Below are positions 56,470 to 64,000 of a stretch of 64,000 nt of DNA, piece by piece (positions within the stretch are counted from its first letter, which is position 1; every line of letters begins with the position of its first letter). Under the pieces are notes generated by a model. That model did no database searches and had not been told where the DNA came from. It saw only the letters and a list, made by a program, of their open reading frames with translations. The position numbers and the translations under genes are program-made. This stretch comes from UBA6059 sp965227155 (GTDB lineage Bacteria > Bacteroidota > Bacteroidia > Cytophagales > Cyclobacteriaceae), in contig OZ245731.1 of assembly GCA_965227155.1 (NCBI GenBank), positions 4,526,001 through 4,590,000 on the forward strand, written 5' to 3'.

Positions 56470-57458
56470 CTATCTTCCTGATCAAGCAATTGGGCCAGCT
56501 CCTTCATATGCAATGATTGCATATGATTAGTTTGATTAAGCTTTTGAAAATGATCTAAAATTTGAAGAAGTCCGTTCAGGTTTTCTTTAGGATGTAGTCC
56601 AAAATTATGGGGGTGCCACCATAGGTGATAAACTTCGTTGAGCTCCGATGCTATAGTCATTTCCTGTTGAATTCGTCGAATTTTTTGTTGGTTTAAGATC
56701 ACTTCCTTGGGATTATAAGGCCGCAACAAACGACTGGCTGGAAGCAACCACACACCCTCTTCTTTTACTACTGTTGAAAGTCCAAAGCTAGTCTTACCTC
56801 CAATATTAAAATAGGCATCTGCTCCACGATTGAGGCGCTTCCATAATGATTCATTTTGAGTGCTATTGATCTGCCACCACCAATCCTGTGGATTGACCCT
56901 TACAATTCTTATCCCCGCATCTGAGCAGGACTTTAAATAGCTTTTTTGATATTGATTCCTTGGGAAAACAAAAGAATGCACTCGGTGATCAAATGACTGA
57001 AATGCCCTCTTGACAGCTTTTAAGTCTTCAATGAAGTCTTCAATAGTTTGCCCCTCTTCCTGACAGTAATAATGACTGAAGGAATGGGATCCCAGCTCTT
57101 GATTAGGTGTTTGTATAATCTCTTGAATCAATGAATCAGCATAATGAAATGGATCGGAATTCTCATCATCACCTATGCCAACCTTATCGAGGTATTCATA
57201 TGACGATAATTTCGACTCTATATACTGTGGTTTACGCTCAGGGATATCCGCAAGTAGTGAGGTCCTATTTTTATACATCAATAAGCCTACAGTTGCCCAG
57301 GTGACATGCACCCCATAGTCATTAAATAGATGCAGCAATTGCGGAATGATGGTTCGGGTATTTCGGAAATATTGTTGTTTTTGTGGAGTTAGAGGCCATT
57401 TCTCCACTCCGCCCCAATGCAGTTCAAAATCAAGTGATATGGTGAAAATCCCGGCCAT
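56466..57458 (-). CDS. Polysaccharide deacetylase (NodB-like)
   Basis: A 330-residue enzyme with the NodB signature SLDFELHWG (acid/base and metal Asp region) and the metal-binding His pair in GSHSFSHYYC. It probably removes an N-acetyl group from a lipid-linked sugar or glycan. Its start is followed by the GNAT gene 24 bases upstream. Confidence 0.88.
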   Translation of the reverse strand: MAGIFTISLDFELHWGGVEKWPLTPQKQQYFRNTRTIIPQLLHLFNDYGVHVTWATVGLLMYKNRTSLLADIPERKPQYIESKLSSYEYLDKVGIGDDENSDPFHYADSLIQEIIQTPNQELGSHSFSHYYCQEEGQTIEDFIEDLKAVKRAFQSFDHRVHSFVFPRNQYQKSYLKSCSDAGIRIVRVNPQDWWWQINSTQNESLWKRLNRGADAYFNIGGKTSFGLSTVVKEEGVWLLPASRLLRPYNPKEVILNQQKIRRIQQEMTIASELNEVYHLWWHPHNFGLHPKENLNGLLQILDHFQKLNQTNHMQSLHMKELAQLLDQEDR

Positions 57459-57482
57459 TATGAATGCCTACAAATATAGTTT

Positions 57483-58487
57483 TTAAAACAACTCCATAGT
57501 GCCCATAGGCAACCACCAGGCCTCTATATCTTGAAAGGGTTTTGGCGTATTATTCAATGGCCTGATAGTGATGATTGGACCTATCGGCAGCTTTGGTAAA
57601 AATCCATTCAGCGCCAAAAATCGATATTTTATTTGTGGTTGATGGCTCATACTTATAAAATCAGCACCTATTTGCGCAGCAATTGTAGATATGGATCGAA
57701 TGGCTTTTAAAATAGCATTTTCATCCAATGAGATCAACTCCGTTATCCGCAATTCAAGGAACCTGCCCTGCAGCCTTGGATAGAAGATAATGGTAAAAGT
57801 CTCCTCCTGAATATAATAATATTGCTGAATCGGACAATCGGCATACCTCCAACGAAAAAAACCTTTAGGAAATACAGGGGATATTACCTGCATGGGTATA
57901 TGGCTCTTCCCATGAAGAGAATATGCTATAGATTCATCGAAATCAAGCCAATTGCCAAGGGGTTTTAATTTTAAGCCAAGCTTATCGACCAAATCATTTT
58001 TCGCATTGAATAGGGCGTTTTTAATTAATGAAAAAAACCTGGGCTTAACCAATACAGGAATTTTACCCAGCTGCTTCCAACCCATTTTCAGATAGCCCGG
58101 CATACTTTGTGTATTGGGAGTATTGTAAATGAAGTGATCTCCATCCAAAACACAATTTTCAACGAGTGATAGCGTAAGTTTTTTGAAAATGCCTAATCCC
58201 TGATAATCAGGATGTGTTCCTGTATCCACTGCACGTAAAGCAGAGTAGATAGTACCTTCGTGCTGCCATTGCCAGCGTAGAAATGCCCTGACACCAACCA
58301 ATTTTTCTTTATGAAAAGCTAAAAGCACAGGCGATTGACCAAATGGATTTTCAATATGTTTCCAATGCCAGTAGGCAGCTGTTTTTGGTGAAGATGTCTC
58401 CCCTAGTGCAGCCTTCAATAGTCCAACTATGGCAGGAACATCCGATGCAACAGCAGGCCTTATTTGTATTTCCGGCCTTTCAATCAT
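57483..58487 (-). CDS. GNAT-family acetyltransferase
   Basis: A 334-residue protein with a GNAT core in residues 8-130 (IRPAVASDVPAIVGLLKAAL; AVDTGTHPDYQGLGIFKKLT, the acetyl-CoA loop). A C-terminal half of unclear fold follows. In a glycan locus it may acetylate a sugar amine. It overlaps the next glycosyltransferase gene by 8 bases. Confidence 0.8.
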   Translation of the reverse strand: MIERPEIQIRPAVASDVPAIVGLLKAALGETSSPKTAAYWHWKHIENPFGQSPVLLAFHKEKLVGVRAFLRWQWQHEGTIYSALRAVDTGTHPDYQGLGIFKKLTLSLVENCVLDGDHFIYNTPNTQSMPGYLKMGWKQLGKIPVLVKPRFFSLIKNALFNAKNDLVDKLGLKLKPLGNWLDFDESIAYSLHGKSHIPMQVISPVFPKGFFRWRYADCPIQQYYYIQEETFTIIFYPRLQGRFLELRITELISLDENAILKAIRSISTIAAQIGADFISMSHQPQIKYRFLALNGFLPKLPIGPIITIRPLNNTPKPFQDIEAWWLPMGTMELF

Positions 58488-59622
58488 TCCTGTATTGCTT
58501 CACAGTATTCGAATACATTGACTCCAGTTGCGCCACCATCTGCTGCATACTGAATCGTTTCATTACCGCGCTTCGGCTTGCATTGCCAATTTGATCCCTG
58601 GTCTCTTTTTGAGTTAGTTTTTGCATTAACACTGCTAACTCCTTCCAGTTCCCGACACCAGACAGATAGCCTGATCGACCATCTTCAACCACCTCAGGAA
58701 TACCCCCTGCTCTGGTTGCCAATACCGGAAGAGCCATGCTCATGGCCTCCAATAAGGCTATAGGTAAGCCCTCAAAACTAGAGGTCATCATAAATACATC
58801 CATGGTCTGATACCAAGCACGGGTATTGGTTTGAAGACCCGGCATCAAAACATAGGGTTCAAGTCCCAGCCTTTTCCTTTCTGCTTTAATAGACGCTTCC
58901 AATGGTCCTGCCCCTACCATTATGCCATAAATATTGGGGTTGCTTTCCCGGGCTTTGGCCAATACCTGTAACCATTCCACAAGTCTTTTCTGAAAGCGAA
59001 AGACAGCAACAGTACCAATGATTAACGTGTCCTCTCCCTTTAAATTCCAGGAAGAAGCACCTTGTTCCCTAAGAAACTGAGCTCGAATAAAATCAATTTG
59101 TTTCTGGTAAAACTCGGTATTCACACCATTCAGAATAGTTGTTATAGGAATTTTAGTCTGAATATGATTGTGAATTGAAGCTTCCACATCCTTCGACACA
59201 GCAATAGCAGCAGATTGACTGCTAAAGCTGAGCCTGTTAATCCAATACGTAAGCCGATGATACCGCTCTTGCTTGTTATGCTCGGTATAGATAACAGGGA
59301 TATCTGTTTTCCAATGAATGTAGCGAGCTAAAAAACCGGCCCAGGGTAAGTGTGCGTGAATCAGTTGAATTTTGTGTGCCTTACAATATTCAATAACCTT
59401 TTGGGCTTGAGCGAGTAGTTGGAGGTTATTGTTGGCGGGAAAACAGTGCACAGAAGCACCTGCCTGTTTGATGGCTTCTGCCATTTGGTCTTTCCAGGGT
59501 AGAAAATAGATTACGTGGAATGAGAAATTTTGAGAGGAATGCAGTTTAATGGACTCAGGAAGCAACATCTCAGCTCCACCACGGCCCAATGATTTAATAA
59601 GATGAAGAATGTTATGAGGCAT
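58480..59622 (-). CDS. Glycosyltransferase family 4
   Basis: A 380-residue GT-B enzyme. It begins MPHNILHLIKSLGRGGAEML, and the E-x7-E motif is in FEGLPIALLEAMSMALPVLA. ATG at 59622 was chosen over TTG at 59637. It starts the glycan operon on the minus strand, preceded by the repeat-rich gap. Confidence 0.92.
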   Translation of the reverse strand: MPHNILHLIKSLGRGGAEMLLPESIKLHSSQNFSFHVIYFLPWKDQMAEAIKQAGASVHCFPANNNLQLLAQAQKVIEYCKAHKIQLIHAHLPWAGFLARYIHWKTDIPVIYTEHNKQERYHRLTYWINRLSFSSQSAAIAVSKDVEASIHNHIQTKIPITTILNGVNTEFYQKQIDFIRAQFLREQGASSWNLKGEDTLIIGTVAVFRFQKRLVEWLQVLAKARESNPNIYGIMVGAGPLEASIKAERKRLGLEPYVLMPGLQTNTRAWYQTMDVFMMTSSFEGLPIALLEAMSMALPVLATRAGGIPEVVEDGRSGYLSGVGNWKELAVLMQKLTQKETRDQIGNASRSAVMKRFSMQQMVAQLESMYSNTVKQYRND

Positions 59623-60402
59623 GCACCGCCAACTCAATTGATTGGCAGCAAAAATGACAAATTAAAAATGAACAGGAGGATAAAACTTAGAAATTAATGA
59701 CATTCGACCTCAAAAGCTCATGTAACAAATACCCTTTACTAAATATGATGATATAGATTGAATGCTATAACTCTTTTTTATTAATAAGCGTCATGTCGAC
59801 CGCAGTGGAGACATCTGGAAATTCACTAACTCACTCTAGATTGTTTACAAAGAATCGCCTTTCCTTTCACAACCGCGTTGGCGCTCGTTTGCAACGAGTG
59901 CCATATAAACCCTCCTCCCCAAGGTCTGTGCCCTCACAGACCTTTATTAGTAGCCCTTGCTGGCCCCTTCGCTGGCGCTCGTTTGTAACGAGTGCCATAC
60001 TGAGGCAATTCAAGAAATCTATGCCAAGGTTTATCTCCCCACAAACCCATTACAATCTCTTTTCAACAGCGTCATGTCGACCGCAGCGGAGACTTCTCCC
60101 TTTTCTGAACGTTGCACCTATTTAATTTAAGGATCAATCCCACAAATCCACAATTTCCCAATTTCACCCCAAGGTCTGTGCCCTCACAGACCTTTATTAG
60201 TAGCCCTTGCTGGCCCCTTTGCTGGCGCTCGTTTGCAACGAGTGCCTTCACAAACACTTTTCAACAACGTCATGTCCACCACAGTGGAGACATCCCCATT
60301 TCTTAACATTGTACGTAAATAATTTAAGGATCAATTGACCAATTCCCCAACTCCCCAATTTATCCAACGTAGCCTTGGCGAAGGTGGAAAATTACACAGA
60401 AA
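59623..60402. repeat. Repeat-rich intergenic region, glycan locus part 1
   Basis: Three palindrome families are interleaved. Family A (stem AAGGTCTGTG, loop CCCT, stem CACAGACCTT): 59921-59944 and 60171-60194. Family B (arms GGCGCTCGTT and AACGAGTGCC, loop TGC/TGT): 59880-59902, 59974-59996 and 60224-60246. Family C (starts GTCATGTCGACC, ends GGAGACATC): 59790-59815, 60071-60096 and 60269-60294. An 80-base segment (59917-59996) recurs at 60167-60246 with two changes. Confidence 0.9.
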
Positions 60403-61599
60403 TCACCTTGCAGCAGCCTGCCGTCGCTCTTGTTCCTGCTGAAACCGCCGCTGCCTCAGCAAAGCCTGATGCTGAAAAAAATAGGCAATTACAAAAAGTA
60501 GCAACATCATCACCTGACTCTTTTGACGAATAGCAATACCCAGGTTTCCGGAAATCTGGGCTAAAGCAACTGAAGCAACAAAAAAACTGATAAAAGCAGT
60601 TTTGGTAATAAAATCACCTCGGATTAGAAACTTCAAACCACCCTCTGCAAAAAACTGAATGGTAAGAATCAATAAAAAAAGATTTTCTATAGATACAAAA
60701 AAACCAAATGCGGTTGGGTTATCGAAGAATAATGGGCGATAAAGAAAGGTAAACAACTTCATAGCCTGGTTATAATTGTTGATATCTACACCAGAACCAG
60801 CTGACCGACTTAATTCATTTGCCCGATGAGAAAGATCAACACCCTCTTCCAATAGTTCCTCCTGCTCTATGCCAACCAAAGCCAACGCATCCTCCAAAAT
60901 GAAAAAAAATGCCATACTAGCACCCACTAAAATACCAAATCGTATATATGGACTTACCCCTTTGGAAGAAAAGCCAGCAGCAACAATACCGGCCACCACG
61001 ATGATCAGCATGATATGCGGTCGTACATGATAAATAATAAGGCCTCCCAAGATCAATAACAAAATTCTTTGATTAGGACGGTTAAGGGCATAAAAAAACA
61101 TACCTACCCCTAAAAAGATCACAGATCCTTTGCCAAAAGAAGCCGACCAGAAATGCATATTGGGCAGAAAAAGAAAGATGGTAGTAAGTGGATAGCCCTG
61201 CCATTTTACCGGATAAAATACCCTTTCCTGAAGAAATAAATGAAAATAAAAGAACCCCATCATTCCCATAAAGGCAAAGAGTACCATCATAGCCTCATAG
61301 GAAAATCCTAACCCATTAATAAATGGAAAAGCAATCCATTCAATAAAAGGGGTACTGGTTGCATAAAAATCCATCCATTGATCACCCCTGGTATAACCGG
61401 CTACTTTATAATAATAATTGAATGAGTCGGAAGCATTAAACTGTGCGTATAAAAAATACACTATAGATAAAAGCCAATGATATGGAATAAGCCATAACAA
61501 TACAGACCTGTCGGCAGAAGGTAACCTGTCTGCAAAATCATTAGCAATCACATAAGCCACCAGACTCAGCACCAACAATAAAAAGACACCCAATATCAT
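60403..61599 (-). CDS. Wzy/EpsG-like polytopic membrane protein
   Basis: A 398-residue protein with about ten membrane helices and an outward loop in the middle (about residues 215-270), as in O-antigen polymerases. Sequence support is only by topology and context. A C-terminal basic, Gln/Arg-rich tail (RQRRFQQEQERRQAAAR) is notable. It stands alone between two repeat-rich gaps. Confidence 0.65.
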   Translation of the reverse strand: MILGVFLLLVLSLVAYVIANDFADRLPSADRSVLLWLIPYHWLLSIVYFLYAQFNASDSFNYYYKVAGYTRGDQWMDFYATSTPFIEWIAFPFINGLGFSYEAMMVLFAFMGMMGFFYFHLFLQERVFYPVKWQGYPLTTIFLFLPNMHFWSASFGKGSVIFLGVGMFFYALNRPNQRILLLILGGLIIYHVRPHIMLIIVVAGIVAAGFSSKGVSPYIRFGILVGASMAFFFILEDALALVGIEQEELLEEGVDLSHRANELSRSAGSGVDINNYNQAMKLFTFLYRPLFFDNPTAFGFFVSIENLFLLILTIQFFAEGGLKFLIRGDFITKTAFISFFVASVALAQISGNLGIAIRQKSQVMMLLLFVIAYFFQHQALLRQRRFQQEQERRQAAAR

Positions 61600-62071
61600 A
61601 GATTACTTACCATATCACTCAAATCTAAGTCTTTTTACTCCAAGGTATATATCATTACCCCAAGGTCTGTGCCCTCACCGACCTTTAATAAGCGGCATGT
61701 CGATTAGTTAGCGCTCGTTTGTAACGAGTGCTTTCACAAACACATTTAACAAGCGTCATGTCGACCGCAGCGGAGACATCCCCAAATTCATTACCTCGTT
61801 TGTAATTCTTTAAAACGAATGCTGTGCTCCTTCCCTAAGGTCTATGCCCCACAGACCTTCAACAAGCGGCATATCGACCGCAGCGGAGACATCTCCTATT
61901 TTATCTGTGGCCTTAGTTAGCGCTCGTTTATAACGAGTGCTTTCACAAACCCGCGTTGGCGCTCGTTTGCAACGAGTGCCATATAAACCCTCCTCCCCAA
62001 GGTCTGTGCCCTCACAGACCTTCAATATGGAATTCAAACCTCCAAGGTCTTAAAGACCTTGAAGGTTTATT
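61600..62071. repeat. Repeat-rich intergenic region, glycan locus part 2
   Basis: Family A: 61662-61685 (one mismatch), 61836-61859 (degenerate) and 61999-62022. Family B: 61710-61732, 61919-61941 and 61958-61980. Family C: 61755-61780 and 61867-61892, plus a truncated copy fused to a B unit near 61691-61710. A different palindrome, CAAGGTCTT/AAGACCTTG, lies at 62043-62061. The 72 bases at 61951-62022 are identical to 59873-59944. Confidence 0.9.
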
Positions 62072-63178
62072 TCACAATAAGGATTGATAAAGTGCAATCC
62101 ACGTTTCAGCAGTTAAAGAAGGTGCAAAATGTTGCTTTACAAAATCTTGTGCTTTAGCGCCCATAGACTTTAGGAGAGAAGCATCATCAAACAATTGTAA
62201 AAGCGCACCGGCATATTCCTGAACATCATGCTCTGATATCAACATGCCTGTTTCACCATGCTCAATAACTTCAGAAATACCACCCACATCGACCGCAATT
62301 GTAGGAATTTCAAAAGTAGCCGCTTCTAAAACCACACCGGGAACCCCTTCCACAGTGCTGGACAATAGCATCAGATCAGCACCAGGCAACCAATTTTCAA
62401 GATCTTTATGTAAACCCGGCAGAAAGACAAATTCTTCTAATTGATATTCAGCTATCTTTTTATTCAAAGCACTTCGTAAAGAACCATCACCTAAACAAAT
62501 TAATACAATATCGTTACGCCCCTTCAATGTTTCCTTCATTACCTCAAGGAGAAACGCATGGTTTTTCTCCGGTGTAAAACTACCCACATGGACCAGCCAT
62601 TTTGTTTGTAATGGCTTATCAAATCTGGACTGTAAAAATTTCATGGATTGGATAGAATCATATACGCTCAAAGGAATACCCCTACGAATTACTGACACCT
62701 TAGCCGCGGAAATTCCTAATGTTTGTATGAAATCACGTTTAGCATTATCACCTACGGAAACTACGTGATCAACCTGATTAAAAAGCCAACTATAAATCCT
62801 CCTTTTGAAAACACTACCTCCCATCCAGGTGCCAATCATACTGATATTTCGATAGATAATTCGAGGCTTTCGCATGGCAAAGCAAGCCAAAACAGCATAT
62901 TGTAGGGTTGAAGAGCCGTTAGCTTGTATGATATCCGGTTGATACCGTTTAACCAATCCTCGAAGTTTTAACAATGGCTTTAGGTCAATCCACATTGTAC
63001 TTTTAGCACCTAAATCCATATGGACAGCCTGATCTACACATAACGGTTCATCAGGAGGGTCAAATAATCCTATAAAATAAACCTGATGTCTTCTGTGTAT
63101 CAGTTCAGCACTAAGGTTTGCCGCAGAAACCTCCGCCCCCCTGTGCTTTCGCGAAGTAACCAATTGAAATATCGTCAA
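62072..63178 (-). CDS. Glycosyltransferase family 4
   Basis: A 368-residue GT-B enzyme if started at TTG 63178 (LTIFQLVTSRKHRGAEVSAA); the E-x7-E motif is in TVEGVPGVVLEAATFEIPTI. The true start is uncertain: no ATG fits in frame, and TTG codons at 63241, 63199 and 63193 are alternatives, the first of which lies in a repeat. The family assignment is solid. Confidence 0.85.
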   Translation of the reverse strand: MTIFQLVTSRKHRGAEVSAANLSAELIHRRHQVYFIGLFDPPDEPLCVDQAVHMDLGAKSTMWIDLKPLLKLRGLVKRYQPDIIQANGSSTLQYAVLACFAMRKPRIIYRNISMIGTWMGGSVFKRRIYSWLFNQVDHVVSVGDNAKRDFIQTLGISAAKVSVIRRGIPLSVYDSIQSMKFLQSRFDKPLQTKWLVHVGSFTPEKNHAFLLEVMKETLKGRNDIVLICLGDGSLRSALNKKIAEYQLEEFVFLPGLHKDLENWLPGADLMLLSSTVEGVPGVVLEAATFEIPTIAVDVGGISEVIEHGETGMLISEHDVQEYAGALLQLFDDASLLKSMGAKAQDFVKQHFAPSLTAETWIALYQSLL

Positions 63179-63453
63179 TGAACCATCTTTCAAAATCAAT
63201 TCAATTTTTAAACCCTGTTCCAGGCTCTGTACCTTCCCCAAGGTCTGTGTTATCTCAAACCTCCAAGGTTTTGAAAACCTTGGAGGTTTATTCCCTGACC
63301 TTCAATAAGCGTCATGTCGACCGTAGTGGAGACATCTCCCGTTTTATCTTACTGTTCAAGTAATATTTCCCCTAGGTCCGTGCCCTCACAGACTATAGTT
63401 GGCGCTCGTTTGTAACGAGTGCCATGTTCCGTTTCCAGGGTCTGTGCCCTCAC
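63179..63453. repeat. Repeat-rich gap before the IS element
   Basis: A perfect palindrome AAACCTCCAAGGTTTT/AAAACCTTGGAGGTTT (one-base loop) at 63257-63289, a family C unit at 63311-63336, a degenerate family A unit at 63373-63396, a family B unit at 63401-63423, and the left half of a family A unit at 63439-63453. Confidence 0.85.
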
Positions 63454-64000
63454 CATAGCCGTCAACTTAAGAGTAATCACGGTGCAGATACAGCCATGTT
63501 ATCCATGGCTAGTTTTATTTTCCATGATTTTTTTTGGCCATTTTGTGGATGGCCAATCGTTTTATTTGTTACATCTAATTTACTCATTATATCCTGATTA
63601 TCAGTAGTATAACCAATTATTTCATTAAGTTTTCTACTTCCTCTTTTGTATTCTTTACGATAATGCTTCAAACTCATTTCACATAATTCAGCAAGCCAAT
63701 TGAAGCATAGTCTTGATGATTGAAGTATCCCAAGATTTAGTGTTGAAGCTCTGGATACTATTGTTCTGGTTAATTTGTGAAGGCTTAATTCATAGCCTGT
63801 AGCTTCTTCAAATAGTTTCAAAATGGTCCAGTTGAGCATGACCCAGATCAGCTTTATCAATAATATACATTCAAGCCTTACAGCATTCATGGCATGTATT
63901 TTATGAAGTCGTAGTATGCTTTTCCAAGTTTTGAATATAAGCTCAATTTGCCATCGCAGAGTATATAGTTCATAGATCTGTTTGGCTGTACACTTATCTT
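63454..64000 (-). mobile_element. IS4-family insertion sequence, partial
   Basis: The probable terminal end is CATAGCCGTCAACTTAAG at 63454-63471, next to the transposase stop. The element continues beyond the window, so its other end cannot be seen. It interrupts a family A palindrome. Confidence 0.72.
63477..64000 (-). CDS. IS4-family transposase, C-terminal part
   Basis: An open frame to the window edge, about 174 residues. The IS4 signature Y-(2)-R-(3)-E-(6)-K is present in YTLRWQIELIFKTWK (around 63930-63980), followed by LHKIHAMNAVRLE. The E is the third DDE catalytic acid. The first two acids would lie outside the window. The stop is TGA at 63477-63479. Confidence 0.88.
   Translation of the reverse strand, partial: DKCTAKQIYELYTLRWQIELIFKTWKSILRLHKIHAMNAVRLECILLIKLIWVMLNWTILKLFEEATGYELSLHKLTRTIVSRASTLNLGILQSSRLCFNWLAELCEMSLKHYRKEYKRGSRKLNEIIGYTTDNQDIMSKLDVTNKTIGHPQNGQKKSWKIKLAMDNMAVSAP

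Noticed and set aside
59790..60294. CRISPR-like array
   Set aside because: The repeats alternate among three different palindromes, spacing is irregular, and there are no unique equal-length spacers.

Overview
The window looks like a chromosomal segment of a Bacteroidota bacterium, most probably in the order Cytophagales (Fulvivirga/Flammeovirga-like). The signs are a type IX secretion plug-domain protein, a PUR-family DUF3276 protein, LVIVD and YVTN propeller proteins, a sigma/anti-sigma pair whose anti-sigma carries an outer-membrane-like C-terminus, AT-rich intergenic DNA with few Shine-Dalgarno sites, and occasional TAnnTTTG -7 boxes. This placement comes from protein families read by eye; no search was run.

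Layout. 1-0.7 kb: the N-terminal part of a PAS sensor, cut by the window edge. 1-10.7 kb: a caspase-like locus with a secreted caspase-fold protein (minus strand), then a plus-strand run of a PQQ-type propeller, a 1083-residue WD40-caspase protein, an SdpI-like membrane protein, an exported protein and a CHASE2-like membrane protein. 10.8-25.6 kb: small envelope genes, a LacI regulator, a membrane fatty acid hydroxylase-like enzyme, two secreted propellers, a sirtuin, an LVIVD lipoprotein/OMP pair, an ECF sigma/anti-sigma pair, a T9SS plug-domain protein and an orphan Cas6-like gene. 25.7-32.4 kb: housekeeping genes (ychF, AI-2E-type permease, PUR protein, DUF58, groESL with a sigma-54-type promoter). 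32.4-33.2 kb: a hicBA toxin-antitoxin module between direct repeats. 33.2-43.4 kb: a MacAB-like ABC export operon, a lipoprotein, a TerB-ABCG-type transporter, a YdcF protein and a small HAD phosphatase. 43.4-50.0 kb: two esterases and an amidoligase-type cluster (ATP-grasp, GCS2 ligase, class I amidotransferase, second ATP-grasp-like protein). 50.0-63.2 kb: a surface glycan locus with a Pgl-like bacillosamine set (dehydratase, aminotransferase, acetyltransferase, initiating transferase), three glycosyltransferases, a deacetylase, a GNAT enzyme and a Wzy-like membrane protein. 63.4 kb to the end: an IS4-family element running off the edge.

The intergenic DNA is unusually rich in small repeats. 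There are in-phase heptamer arrays (CATTGNN) around 2.5-2.9 kb and 32.5-33.2 kb, large nested hairpins at 4.9 and 17.5 kb, and several palindrome families. One palindrome family keeps the core GTG-YCCY-CAC while its outer stem changes from site to site. In the glycan locus these palindromes form dense mosaics with recent 72 bp and 80 bp duplications, and the IS4 element has landed inside one copy. No tRNA, rRNA or CRISPR array was recognised.

The two most promising systems are the caspase/propeller/CHASE2 locus and the amidoligase cluster. Functions given for both are inferences from domain content.
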